Assembly (NCBI RefSeq): GCF_019929665.1
Contig: NZ_JAHZPZ010000004.1
Span: 1-64,000, forward strand
DNA from: Streptococcus infantis
GTDB lineage: Bacteria > Bacillota > Bacilli > Lactobacillales > Streptococcaceae
Length of the DNA stretch: 64,000 nt
Direction: 5' to 3'
Of this stretch, positions 49,156 to 57,571 are shown one piece after another. The position numbers were made by a program, and so were the translations under genes. The notes below the pieces were generated by a model that ran no database searches, had not been told where the DNA came from, and worked only from the letters and a program-made list of their open reading frames with translations. The number at the start of each line of letters is the position of its first letter. Positions within the stretch are counted from its first letter, which is position 1.

Positions 49156-49418
49156 CAGATGCATTTACAGATGTAGCCAAGATGAAAAAAATCAAAGAAG
49201 AAATCAAGGCGCATGAAGGACAAGTCGTGGAAATGACCTTGGAAAATGGTCGTAAACGCCAAAAGAATCGCTTAGGAAGACTTATTGAAGTCTATCCATC
49301 ACTCTTTATCGTTGAATTTGGGGATGTTGAAGGGGACAAACAGGTCAACGTCTACGTTGAATCCTTCACGTATTCTGATATCTTAACGGAAAAGAATTTG
49401 ATTCACTATTTGGATTAA
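49152..49418 (+). CDS. veg: Veg-family small protein
   Basis: The 88-aa product shows the Veg (DUF1021) pattern: a short helical N-terminus, then GQVVEMTLENGRKR, YPSLFIVEF and a C-terminal YSDILTE-type segment, predicted as a small beta barrel. Veg of Bacillus influences biofilm gene expression; the role in streptococci is not established. It overlaps dnaB (ATGA) and ends the operon before a terminator. Confidence 0.85.
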   Translation: MTDAFTDVAKMKKIKEEIKAHEGQVVEMTLENGRKRQKNRLGRLIEVYPSLFIVEFGDVEGDKQVNVYVESFTYSDILTEKNLIHYLD

Positions 49419-49422
49419 GGTT

Positions 49423-49447
49423 GAAAGTGGGAGTTTTCTCACTTTTT
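49423..49447 (+). terminator. Terminator after veg
   Basis: AAAGTG / CACTTT with a short loop and a TTTTTT run, 6 nt after the veg stop. Confidence 0.75.
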
Positions 49448-49456
49448 TATTTTTCT

Positions 49457-49464
49457 TTCGAATG
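49457..49464 (+). promoter_or_regulatory. Degenerate combox upstream of cbpD
   Basis: TTCGAATG matches the combox TACGAATA at 6 of 8 positions including the central CGAAT, after a T-rich stretch, 49 bp before the cbpD ATG. cbpD is ComX-dependent in pneumococci, which supports the assignment. Confidence 0.55.
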
Positions 49465-49512
49465 ATATAAATGAGGTCAACCTCAAAAATTTATCTATTC
49501 GAAGGAGAATGA

Positions 49513-50634
49513 ATGACATATAGTAAAAAGGGAACTTTTCTTAAGAGAACGACAGTAGGGACAGCTTCCCTACTGTTAGCAGGTGCTTTTTTGTTTGGTG
49601 GAGGAGCTGTTCATGCCAATCAGGCAAACAATGGCTCACTGGCACAAGGAGATGATTATCCCTATTATTATAAAAATGGAAGTCAAGAAATTGATAAGTG
49701 GCGAATGTACTCAAGACAGTGTACTTCATTTGCTGCCTTTCGTCTTAGCAGTGTAAATGGTTTTGAGTTACCAGCTGCGTATGGAAATGCAAATCAATGG
49801 GGATATAGGGCTAAAAGAGAAGGCTATCGTGTCGATCAGCATCCAGCAATTGGCTCTATAGCTTGGGATGCAAGCGGACAGTATGGCCACGTAGCCTGGG
49901 TATCCAATGTCCTTGGTGACATGATTGAAATCGAGGAGTACAATTATGGTATTAGAGAGAAGTACAATCGTAGAATTGTGAAGGCAAGCTCTATGACTGG
50001 CTTCATTCATTTTAAAGATGTCGGACAGGCTAGTACAGGAAATCATCAGGCAACTTTAGTATCTAGTGGAACCCATGTTTTTACAGAAAAAGCTGCTATT
50101 ATGAACCAGCCATCACAAGCGGCTGAGATTATTGACTATTACTATCCTGGAGAAAGTGTTCATTACGATCAGACTCTTGAAAAAGATGGCTATAAATGGA
50201 TTAGTTATCTATCCCGAACTGGGAATCGCAGATATGTCCAGATAGCTAAAACAGCAACTGCTAAGAATGGATGGGAAAAACAGGGGACAATCTGGTACTA
50301 CTATGAAAATGATAAAGTGGCTCTTGGTTGGAAAAAGATAAACGGTAGTTGGTACTATTTCCAAACAAGTGGTGCCATGAGAACCGGTTGGCTAAAAGAC
50401 GGTTCCAAGTGGTATTACCTGAAATCGTCTGGAGAAATGCAGACAGGATGGTTAAAGGATAAGGGCATCTGGTATTATCTCGAAAGCTCGGGTGCTATGA
50501 AGGCTAGTCAGTGGTTCCAAGTTTCAGGGAAATATTATTACGTGAACGCATCTGGAGAATTGGCAGTAGATACGACTATCGATGGATTCCAAGTTGACAG
50601 CAATGGTGCGCGAGTGGAAGAATCACCCCAATAA
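49513..50634 (+). CDS. cbpD: Competence-induced choline-binding murein hydrolase CbpD
   Basis: Fratricide lysin released by competent cells to lyse non-competent neighbours. The 373-aa product has an export signal (about 1-36), a CHAP amidase/endopeptidase domain with Cys70 (RQCTSF) and His126 (YGHVAWV), one SH3b domain (about 186-246) and about five choline-binding repeats of the GW...WYY...SG type. The start follows AAGGAG. The pneumococcal protein as I recall it has two SH3b domains, so this is a shorter form. Its signal region resembles the YSIRK-G/S type. Choline-binding repeats imply choline-decorated teichoic acids. Confidence 0.95.
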   Translation: MTYSKKGTFLKRTTVGTASLLLAGAFLFGGGAVHANQANNGSLAQGDDYPYYYKNGSQEIDKWRMYSRQCTSFAAFRLSSVNGFELPAAYGNANQWGYRAKREGYRVDQHPAIGSIAWDASGQYGHVAWVSNVLGDMIEIEEYNYGIREKYNRRIVKASSMTGFIHFKDVGQASTGNHQATLVSSGTHVFTEKAAIMNQPSQAAEIIDYYYPGESVHYDQTLEKDGYKWISYLSRTGNRRYVQIAKTATAKNGWEKQGTIWYYYENDKVALGWKKINGSWYYFQTSGAMRTGWLKDGSKWYYLKSSGEMQTGWLKDKGIWYYLESSGAMKASQWFQVSGKYYYVNASGELAVDTTIDGFQVDSNGARVEESPQ

Positions 50635-50686
50635 GCCTTCACCAAGAATCTAACTCTTAGCAATGGTATTTTTCCCTGCTTTCCTT

Positions 50687-50692
50687 TATAAT
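50687..50692 (+). promoter_or_regulatory. -10 of polA, placing the start site at the ATG
   Basis: Perfect TATAAT, ending 6 nt before the polA ATG (50699). There is no Shine-Dalgarno between them (GGGTGT only), so a leaderless mRNA is predicted. Confidence 0.6.
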
Positions 50693-50698
50693 GGGTGT

Positions 50699-53332
50699 AT
50701 GGACAAGAAAAAATTATTATTGATTGATGGATCTTCAGTTGCTTTTCGAGCATTTTTTGCACTTTACCAGCAACTGGATCGTTTTAAAAATGACAATGGA
50801 CTACATACCAATGCAATCTACGGATTTCATCTGATGCTAAATCACCTACTGGAACGTGTCCAGCCAAGCCACATTTTGGTTGCTTTTGATGCGGGGAAAA
50901 CGACTTTCCGTACAGAGATGTATGCAGACTACAAGGGTGGTCGCGCTAAAACTCCAGATGAGTTTCGTGAGCAATTCCCCTTCATTCGTGAGATGCTAGA
51001 CCATCTTGGGATTCGCCACTATGAATTAGCCCAGTATGAGGCAGATGATATCATTGGAACTCTTGGTCGCTTGGCTGAAAAGGATTCTTTTGATGTGACG
51101 ATCGTTAGTGGAGACAAGGACTTGATTCAGCTGACGGATGAACATACAGTAGTTGAGATTTCTAAGAAAGGTGTGGCTGAGTTTGAGGCCTTTACACCAG
51201 AATATCTCATGGAAAAGATGGGAATCACACCAGCTCAGTTTATTGATCTTAAGGCACTCATGGGGGATAAGTCAGATAATATCCCTGGTGTAACCAAGAT
51301 TGGTGAAAAGACTGGGATCAAGCTCTTGTTAGAACACGGATCGCTGGAAGGTATTTATGAAAATATTGACAGCATGAAGGCTTCCAAGATGAAGGAAAAT
51401 CTTGTCAATGACAAGGAACAAGCCTTTCTGTCTAAAACACTAGCGACCATTGATACGAAAGCGCCAATTGAAATCAGTCTAGATGATTTGGTTTATAGCG
51501 GTCCAGATATTGAAAACCTTGGGAAATTCTACGATGAGATGGGCTTTAAACAGCTCAAACAAGCCTTGAATGCTTCTCAGGCGAATCAATCTGAGGCTTT
51601 GAATTTCACCATGGTGGACAAAGTGACTGAAGATATGCTGAGTGCCGACTCTATCTTTCACTTTGAACTTTTTGGTGAAAACTACCATACAGATGATTTG
51701 GTTGGTTTTGCTTGGTCTTGTGGAGACAAGCTCTATGCTACAGATAAGCTGGAACTTCTGCAGGATCCGATTCTTAAGGATTTTCTAGAAAAAACATCTC
51801 TGAAAGTATATGACTTTAAGAAAGCTAAAGTTCTCTTAAATCGTTTTGGCTTGGACTTGCAGGCTCCTGCTTTTGACAGTCGCTTGGCCAAATACCTTCT
51901 CTCTACAGTAGAGAATAATGAAATTTCAACCATTGCTAGTCTCTACGGCCAAACTTATTTGGTTGATGATGAGACCTTCTACGGTAAGGGGGTCAAGAAA
52001 GCTATCCCTGAGAGAGAAACCTTCTTGGAGCACTTAGCTCGCAAGGTTGCTGTGCTGGTTGAGATTGAGCCTGTATTGCTTGAAAAGTTAAGTGAAAACG
52101 GACAATTAGAACTCCTCTATGATATGGAGCAACCTCTGGCCCTTGTTCTTGCTAAGATGGAAATCGCTGGAATCAAGGTTAAAAAAGAAACCCTACTTGA
52201 GATGCAGGCTGAAAATGAAGTTGTCGTTGAAAAGCTGACTCAAGAGATTTATGAATTGGCTGGTGAGGAGTTTAACATCAACTCGCCTAAGCAGTTGGGC
52301 GAACTACTTTTTGAAAAGCTAGGTCTCCCTATAGAATATACCAAGAAAACCAAGACAGGTTACTCAACAGCAGTGGATGTGTTAGAGCGCTTAGCTCCTA
52401 TTGCCCCAATCGTCAAGAAAATTTTAGATTATCGTCAGATTGCTAAAATTCAATCGACTTATGTGATTGGTTTACAGGACTGGATTTTAGTGGATGGCAA
52501 GATTCACACGCGCTATGTGCAGGATTTGACTCAGACAGGGCGTCTGTCTAGTGTGGATCCAAACTTGCAAAATATTCCTGTTCGTTTGGAACAAGGCCGC
52601 CTCATTCGTAAGGCTTTCGTGCCAGAGTGGGAGGATAGTGTCCTTCTTAGCTCTGACTACTCACAGATTGAATTGCGAGTTTTGGCGCATATCTCTAAAG
52701 ATGAGCACTTAATCAAGGCTTTCCAAGAGGGAGCTGATATCCATACCTCGACAGCCATGCGTGTCTTTGGAATTGAGCGTCCCGAGGATGTGACTCCAAA
52801 CGACCGTCGTAATGCCAAGGCTGTCAACTTTGGAGTGGTTTACGGAATTTCAGACTTCGGTTTATCCAATAACCTAGGTATCAGCCGTAAAGAGGCTAAA
52901 GCATACATCGACACTTACTTTGAACGCTTCCCAGGTATTAAAAATTACATGGATGAAGTCGTTCGTGAGGCGCGTGATAAGGGTTATGTGGAGACTCTCT
53001 TCAAACGTCGTCGTGAGTTGCCAGATATCAATTCGCGTAACTTTAACGTTCGTGGTTTTGCAGAGCGTACAGCTATCAACTCACCTATTCAAGGATCGGC
53101 TGCAGATATTCTCAAAATCGCCATGATTCAGCTAGATAAGGCCTTGGTTGCAGGTGGTTATCAAACTAAGATGCTGTTACAAGTACACGATGAAATTGTT
53201 CTTGAAGTGCCTAAGTCAGAATTGGTAGCTATTAAAAAACTCGTCAAACAAACCATGGAAGAAGCCATTCAACTCAGTGTACCACTGATTGCTGATGAAA
53301 ATGAAGGCGTGACTTGGTATGAGGCCAAATAA
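50699..53332 (+). CDS. polA: DNA polymerase I
   Basis: Repair and Okazaki-fragment polymerase. The 877-aa product begins MDKKKLLLIDGSSVAFRAFFAL, the 5'-nuclease domain (to about 290). A middle 3'-5' exonuclease-like domain follows that seems to lack the usual acidic residues, as in many Gram-positive Pol I enzymes. The polymerase domain has DYSQIELRVLAH (motif A, about 653), RRNAKAVNFGVVYG (motif B) and VHDEIVLEVP (motif C, about 830). An earlier in-frame start at 50663 was rejected because family proteins start at MDKKK. No ribosome-binding site precedes the ATG. Confidence 0.97.
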   Translation: MDKKKLLLIDGSSVAFRAFFALYQQLDRFKNDNGLHTNAIYGFHLMLNHLLERVQPSHILVAFDAGKTTFRTEMYADYKGGRAKTPDEFREQFPFIREMLDHLGIRHYELAQYEADDIIGTLGRLAEKDSFDVTIVSGDKDLIQLTDEHTVVEISKKGVAEFEAFTPEYLMEKMGITPAQFIDLKALMGDKSDNIPGVTKIGEKTGIKLLLEHGSLEGIYENIDSMKASKMKENLVNDKEQAFLSKTLATIDTKAPIEISLDDLVYSGPDIENLGKFYDEMGFKQLKQALNASQANQSEALNFTMVDKVTEDMLSADSIFHFELFGENYHTDDLVGFAWSCGDKLYATDKLELLQDPILKDFLEKTSLKVYDFKKAKVLLNRFGLDLQAPAFDSRLAKYLLSTVENNEISTIASLYGQTYLVDDETFYGKGVKKAIPERETFLEHLARKVAVLVEIEPVLLEKLSENGQLELLYDMEQPLALVLAKMEIAGIKVKKETLLEMQAENEVVVEKLTQEIYELAGEEFNINSPKQLGELLFEKLGLPIEYTKKTKTGYSTAVDVLERLAPIAPIVKKILDYRQIAKIQSTYVIGLQDWILVDGKIHTRYVQDLTQTGRLSSVDPNLQNIPVRLEQGRLIRKAFVPEWEDSVLLSSDYSQIELRVLAHISKDEHLIKAFQEGADIHTSTAMRVFGIERPEDVTPNDRRNAKAVNFGVVYGISDFGLSNNLGISRKEAKAYIDTYFERFPGIKNYMDEVVREARDKGYVETLFKRRRELPDINSRNFNVRGFAERTAINSPIQGSAADILKIAMIQLDKALVAGGYQTKMLLQVHDEIVLEVPKSELVAIKKLVKQTMEEAIQLSVPLIADENEGVTWYEAK

Positions 53333-53355
53333 AAAATAGACTATTAGACAAAAAG

Positions 53356-53390
53356 AATCCCCTTGAACATTATGGTTCAAAGGGATTTTT
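53356..53390. terminator. Bidirectional terminator between polA and the permease
   Basis: Thirteen-position stem AATCCCCTTGAAC / GTTCAAAGGGATT with one mismatch, 6-nt loop, and T-runs on both strands for the two convergent genes. Confidence 0.88.
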
Positions 53391-53436
53391 CTTTCAGGAA
53401 AAGACAAAAGTGAAACTATCTAGCTAATAGTAGGAT

Positions 53437-54885
53437 TTATTTGATTTGTTTCTTTTGTTCTTTTTTTGCAAGGATTGGTAGAATAACACCTAAACCAATC
53501 AGAATAATTGGGGTCAAGATGTTTGTAAGAAGAGAGAATTGCCAAGCAGTTGGATTCTCAGCATAGCTAATTTTTGGAACCATACCTAGGATACAAGCAA
53601 AGGCAGTGAAGAGGAAGCACCAAGTACCGATCACGAAGCCAAGCTTAGGATTGTTAACAAACTTGTATTCCGCATTTTTGTATGTTTTCCAAGCACGGTT
53701 GAGCATCATATAGGCAAGGAATACCCAGAGATAGCGCATTGGCATTACGATAGAATTGAGGTTGGTCATCCATTTTACAAGTCCGTCAATTTCTTGGATA
53801 CCAAAAATTGGAAGGATGATGATAAGGCTAACGAGGACGCCTGTAAGGAGGTAGCCGTTAATGAGGACACCTTTTTCAGTACGTTTACGAAGCCAGCTTG
53901 GGATGTAGTTTTCGTCAGCGTTATTGAGTAGGATTTGTAATGGTGCGTCAATAGAGAAGGCAAGTGCCGCGATTTGTCCGACCATATTTGTAAGAGCGTA
54001 AATCACAACGAAAAGATTTCCAACTCCCCAAGAATTTCCTAACATTTGGAAGGCTTGATAAGCACCATTACGCATGAGGTCTTCAGGGATGTTATTACCA
54101 TCAAATAGCATTCCCATGGCAACTGAACCAAGGATAGCAGAGAGTCCTACCATGATGGCCATGACAATCATACCTTTTGGAAATTCTTTTGCAGGATTAC
54201 GAGTTTGATTCACATAAGGGGAAATTTTTTCACAACCACCAACTGCAAATACCAGTAATGAGATCGTTGTGAAATAAGAAAAATCAAAGTTTGGAATGTA
54301 GGTGCTCAGTTGATCCATGTGCGGTGTCGCAAACTGGATGTCTGGCTTAATGAAAGGCAGACCGACAGCCAAAAGCACAAAGAGTAAAGACATAATCAAC
54401 ATGGCACTTCCTGCCAAGCTACCGATGACTTTCAGTGTTGTCAATCCTTTTGTAGAAAGGTAGAGGAAAAGTCCAAAGATTAGCAAGCAGAGAATAACAA
54501 TCCAGTGGAAGTCAATCTGTTTTAGAAATTGTCCATTACCCTGCAAAGCCCATCCAAGCGGAATCAGGATTCCTTGAGGTTTTTGTGCGAGGTAAGGAAT
54601 GTGAACAACCCAGTAGGTCCAAGCAGCGAAGTAGGCTAGACGTTTGGTTGATGTTTTTTCAACCCATTCACTAACACCGCTTCCGCTTTCCTTAAAGGTA
54701 GAGCCTAGTTGTCCGACGATGAGTGAATATGGGATAAAGTAGAGTGCGAGGATTAAAACCCAAGATACGACTACTGAAATACCCTGTTGAGAATAGTTGT
54801 TGACGACGTTTCCTAGCCCCCAAACCATGTTGAAAGCAATCAGAGAAACCATCAGCCAATTAAGTTGGTGTTGATCTTTTTTCAT
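53437..54885 (-). CDS. APC-superfamily amino-acid permease
   Basis: The 482-aa integral membrane protein has about 12 hydrophobic helices and the APC fold start FNMVWGLGNVVNNY, comparable to the glycine-rich unwound helix 1. It resembles YjeM or glutamate/GABA-antiporter-like transporters; the substrate cannot be told from the sequence. It appears monocistronic, with GGAGAC before the ATG and an extended -10 (TGATATACT on the minus strand, TATACT at 54910-54915). The C-terminus is lysine/glutamine rich. The neighbouring glycan genes are transcribed separately. Confidence 0.85.
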   Translation of the reverse strand: MKKDQHQLNWLMVSLIAFNMVWGLGNVVNNYSQQGISVVVSWVLILALYFIPYSLIVGQLGSTFKESGSGVSEWVEKTSTKRLAYFAAWTYWVVHIPYLAQKPQGILIPLGWALQGNGQFLKQIDFHWIVILCLLIFGLFLYLSTKGLTTLKVIGSLAGSAMLIMSLLFVLLAVGLPFIKPDIQFATPHMDQLSTYIPNFDFSYFTTISLLVFAVGGCEKISPYVNQTRNPAKEFPKGMIVMAIMVGLSAILGSVAMGMLFDGNNIPEDLMRNGAYQAFQMLGNSWGVGNLFVVIYALTNMVGQIAALAFSIDAPLQILLNNADENYIPSWLRKRTEKGVLINGYLLTGVLVSLIIILPIFGIQEIDGLVKWMTNLNSIVMPMRYLWVFLAYMMLNRAWKTYKNAEYKFVNNPKLGFVIGTWCFLFTAFACILGMVPKISYAENPTAWQFSLLTNILTPIILIGLGVILPILAKKEQKKQIK

Positions 54886-55017
54886 AATGTCTCCTTTTCT
54901 GATAATTTTAGTATATCATGTTTTTTTGAAAGCGCCTAACAAAATTTGAAATTTACTATAAAAAAAGTAGAGGACAGCTAACAAATAGGGAGTAGGGCTT
55001 GTTGGTTTAGAAAAGGG

Positions 55018-55038
55018 TTATCCACAACTTGTGGATAA
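55018..55038. other. Inverted DnaA-box pair, identical to the oriC pair
   Basis: TTATCCACA (55018-55026), spacer ACT, TGTGGATAA (55030-55038). The whole 21 bp is identical to 14423-14443 at oriC. Confidence 0.85.
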
Positions 55039-55066
55039 CTCAAGGTATCAACAACAACTGTCTCTT

Positions 55067-55166
55067 TATAATTTTAATAGGAAAAAGAGAGACTAAATTT
55101 ATAGAATAGGAAATAAATCAATCGTCTATAAACCTTGTTAGGACAAGGTTTATAGACTTTCTTCTC
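55067..55166 (+). ncRNA. Possible small RNA (about 85 nt)
   Basis: A TATAAT (55067-55072) lies 28 bp after the first DnaA-box pair and about 50 bp before a perfect 15-bp stem with a 4-nt loop (55124-55157) followed by TTTCTTCTCTT. The arrangement resembles a short promoter-terminator unit. There is no clear -35, and no expression evidence, so this is speculative; the hairpin might instead be structural DNA. Confidence 0.3.
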
Positions 55167-55242
55167 TTGTATATCCTATGAACTTAGGTTGGAAATATAT
55201 TTTGGAAAAACTTGAAAATCTTTTCCAAAAAAAGGTTGAAGG

Positions 55243-55263
55243 TTATTCACAGTTTGTGGATAA
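55243..55263. other. Second inverted DnaA-box pair
   Basis: TTATTCACA (55243-55251), spacer GTT, TGTGGATAA (55255-55263): one perfect and one single-mismatch box with the same geometry and spacing as the pair at 55018. Confidence 0.78.
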
Positions 55264-55283
55264 ATTTATATGGATAAGAAGAC

Positions 55284-55304
55284 CCCTTTGTGCATGACAA
55301 AGGG
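55284..55304 (-). terminator. Terminator after the GH92 gene
   Basis: Stem CCCTTTGT / ACAAAGGG with a 5-nt loop, 10 nt beyond the GH92 stop; the minus-strand tail GTCTTCTTA is partly U-rich. Confidence 0.65.
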
Positions 55305-55314
55305 ATTTGATCTA

Positions 55315-57399
55315 TTAATGCTTTGGCAACCAGCTGAGGGTAAAGTCAAGTGTCTTAGCATTGAGCAATTCCTGATGGTTGATGCTTTGTTTCTCTTTTC
55401 CGTCCAGTTGACAGTCTTGGACAAAGTGGAAGTGTTCATAATTTTGTTGAGTACGAATATCCAACCACTGATTTTTTTCTGCCAGATAGACACGAAGGTG
55501 ATTAAAGAGCGGAATTCCAAGGTCATAGCTTGCTTTCCCTGGGCAGGTTGGGTAAAGTCCGAGAGCAGACCAGACATACCAAGCCGATAGACTACCATTA
55601 TCCTCATCGCCTGGATAAGCATCCCAGCTAGCTCGGAAGGCTTTTTGACGGAGGGTCTTGATTAAGAGACTAGTATATTGGGGATAATTACTGTAGCGGA
55701 ACAGATAGGGGATGTGGAAACTTGGTTGGTTGGAAATGGCTAGTTGACCAAATGGTGCTGTTGCCATCTCGCTCATCTCATGTATTTCATAACCATAGCC
55801 TGTCGTTTCAAAGAGTGGGAGACTTTGACAAGCTTTCAAAAGATAGTTGCTAAAGGCTTCTTTTCCACCCATTAGTTGGCTAAGTCCAGAAATATCGTGT
55901 AAGACACCGAGACTGGCTTGAATAGCTGAACACTCAGCGTAGTCACGACCCCAACTATAGGGAGAAAAGTCAGGACGGAAGTTGCCATCTACATCACGCG
56001 CCCTCATATAGCCTGTCTCAGGATCAAAGAGGTTTTGATAGTTTTTAGAATATTGAGCATAGGTTTGAGCTAGCTCTTCTTGACCTAATTTTTCTGCACA
56101 AGTAGAGATACAAAAATCGCTATAGGCATAATCTAGCGTATGACTGACACTTTCGTGGAGGTCTGTGGATAAATAGCCCAGTTTTTGGTATTGGCTTAGG
56201 CCGTGTCGCCCGTTGATAGCTTTTAGATCTGCCTTAGTAGCAGTTTCAATCATGGCTTTGAGAAATTCTTCTTCAAACTCAGGTGCCATATCCCTGCAGG
56301 CACTATCTGCAAGGAGGCCATCAATCAAAGTTCCAGGCATCATTCCTCTTTCGTCAGGAGCCAGCCACTTAGGGAGATACCCGGTATCTCTATAGCTATT
56401 GAGGAAACCTTCAAGAAACTGACGATAGTGCTCTGGAATAATCAAGGCAAAGAGTGGGAATGAAGTGCGGAAGGTATCCCAAAAACCATTGTTGGTAAAG
56501 AATAGCCCTGGTTTGATAGTCCCTGAAGCAAGGTCTATATGAATAGTCTCGCCTTGCTCATTTACCTCATAGAAGGTTTGTGGAAAAAGAAAGAGTCTGT
56601 ATAGACAATGATCAAAAAATGTTCGGTCTACAGGGCCGGTTTCCACGACATCAAAACGGCCTAGAAGGTCTTCCCAACTTGCTTTAGCCTCTGATTTCGT
56701 TTCTTCAAAGTCTTTTCTAGGCAGATTAAAGAGGGCCTGTTCTTTAGAAATAAAAGAAGTAGCTAGTTGAACTAGAGCTTCTGCTCCAGCCAAGTCGATA
56801 CGCCAGTCTTGCCCCACTTGATAGATAGATAGAATATCCGTAGAGAATGCGAGAGCAGTAAACATGACGAGGGGACTTTTGTTGGTTTCGGTTAATCCGC
56901 TTTGACCAAGGCTGACAGTACGCTCATCTACTTGCTCTAATGATAAATCATCTGCTGCATGCAGATAGAGTGAGAGTTTCTTGCCTTGTATCTGTCTTAG
57001 TTGAATAGAAGCCCCATAGCAAGTGGGTGTGAGTTGGGTTTCAATCTGATAACGCTCAGAAAAAATTCTGAGATAATGGGGATTGAAAATAGCACGATCA
57101 AGGTTATAAGAAGACTGACGATGGAAGAGGGTGTCGCCACTGATTTCTCCTGTAATAGGAGTCAGTAGCAACCAAGAATAATCGCCAATCCAAGGACTAG
57201 GCTGGTGGGTTAGTCGAATACCCTGAAATATGGGAAGATGGGGATCAAAAAACCAAGACCCTTCCTGGTCACTCGTTTGTGGAACAAAGTAACTCATCCC
57301 AAAAGGCACTCCAGTGTATGGTAGGGTGTTTCCTCGTGAAAATGCATGTTTACTGGCTGTCCCAAAACGCGTATCTATGGTTTCAAGTATAGGTTTCAT
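55315..57399 (-). CDS. GH92 family alpha-mannosidase
   Basis: Calcium-dependent exo-alpha-mannosidase, typically alpha-1,2, acting on high-mannose N-glycans. The 694-aa product shows GH92 features: an N-terminal beta-sandwich beginning GTASKHAFSRGNTLPYTG, then an (alpha/alpha)6 barrel with FFTNNGFWDTFRTSFPL (about 305), the GYLPKWLAPDERG region, and a C-terminal AYPGDEDNGSLSAWYVWSALGLYP block (about 605-628). No signal peptide is present, so it acts in the cytosol on imported glycans. It is divergent from GH125 across 172 bp. It contains a DnaA box at 56164. Confidence 0.93.
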   Translation of the reverse strand: MKPILETIDTRFGTASKHAFSRGNTLPYTGVPFGMSYFVPQTSDQEGSWFFDPHLPIFQGIRLTHQPSPWIGDYSWLLLTPITGEISGDTLFHRQSSYNLDRAIFNPHYLRIFSERYQIETQLTPTCYGASIQLRQIQGKKLSLYLHAADDLSLEQVDERTVSLGQSGLTETNKSPLVMFTALAFSTDILSIYQVGQDWRIDLAGAEALVQLATSFISKEQALFNLPRKDFEETKSEAKASWEDLLGRFDVVETGPVDRTFFDHCLYRLFLFPQTFYEVNEQGETIHIDLASGTIKPGLFFTNNGFWDTFRTSFPLFALIIPEHYRQFLEGFLNSYRDTGYLPKWLAPDERGMMPGTLIDGLLADSACRDMAPEFEEEFLKAMIETATKADLKAINGRHGLSQYQKLGYLSTDLHESVSHTLDYAYSDFCISTCAEKLGQEELAQTYAQYSKNYQNLFDPETGYMRARDVDGNFRPDFSPYSWGRDYAECSAIQASLGVLHDISGLSQLMGGKEAFSNYLLKACQSLPLFETTGYGYEIHEMSEMATAPFGQLAISNQPSFHIPYLFRYSNYPQYTSLLIKTLRQKAFRASWDAYPGDEDNGSLSAWYVWSALGLYPTCPGKASYDLGIPLFNHLRVYLAEKNQWLDIRTQQNYEHFHFVQDCQLDGKEKQSINHQELLNAKTLDFTLSWLPKH
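56164..56172 (-). promoter_or_regulatory. Perfect DnaA box inside GH92 gene
   Basis: TGTGGATAA on the plus strand (TTATCCACA on the minus), about 0.9 kb from the intergenic cluster. It may be chance, since it encodes a normal part of the protein. Confidence 0.4.
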
Positions 57400-57528
57400 A
57401 GCGATTTCCTTCTGTAGTTTTCTACATTATATCAGAAAAAGGATACTTTTAGAAAATGACTTCAAAATATAACAATTTTGTAGAATAATGACTAACATTT
57501 GTGTATATATTTTCTGGGCTAAAAGCTA

Positions 57529-57534
57529 TATACT
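57529..57534 (+). promoter_or_regulatory. Candidate -10 of the GH125-GH38-ROK-GH20 operon
   Basis: TATACT, about 38 bp before the GH125 ATG, in the 172-bp gap divergent from GH92. No strong -35 and no clear cre site were found in the gap, so activation by another factor is possible. Confidence 0.4.
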
Positions 57535-57571
57535 GAAAATGAAAATTTGTTTGAAAGAGGCAAAATAGTTT

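Larger units (their letters stand above)
54886..55314. other. 429-bp gap: DnaA-box cluster and hairpins
   Basis: No credible coding sequence. Contents: the permease promoter (54910-54918, minus), an inverted pair of perfect DnaA boxes (55018-55038), a TATAAT (55067-55072, plus), a 15-bp perfect hairpin (55124-55157), a second hairpin TTTTGGAAAA / TTTTCCAAAA (55200-55230), a second inverted DnaA-box pair (55243-55263) and the GH92 terminator. Detailed entries follow. Confidence 0.85.

Noticed and set aside
55270..55622. Overlapping frames on both strands at the 3' end of the GH92 gene
   Set aside because: They overlap the conserved GH92 C-terminus and its terminator and have no ribosome-binding site or known domain.
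57400..57571. Catabolite (cre) site between GH92 and GH125
   Set aside because: No stretch matches WTGNAANCGNWNNCW well enough; AT-richness gives only weak partial matches.
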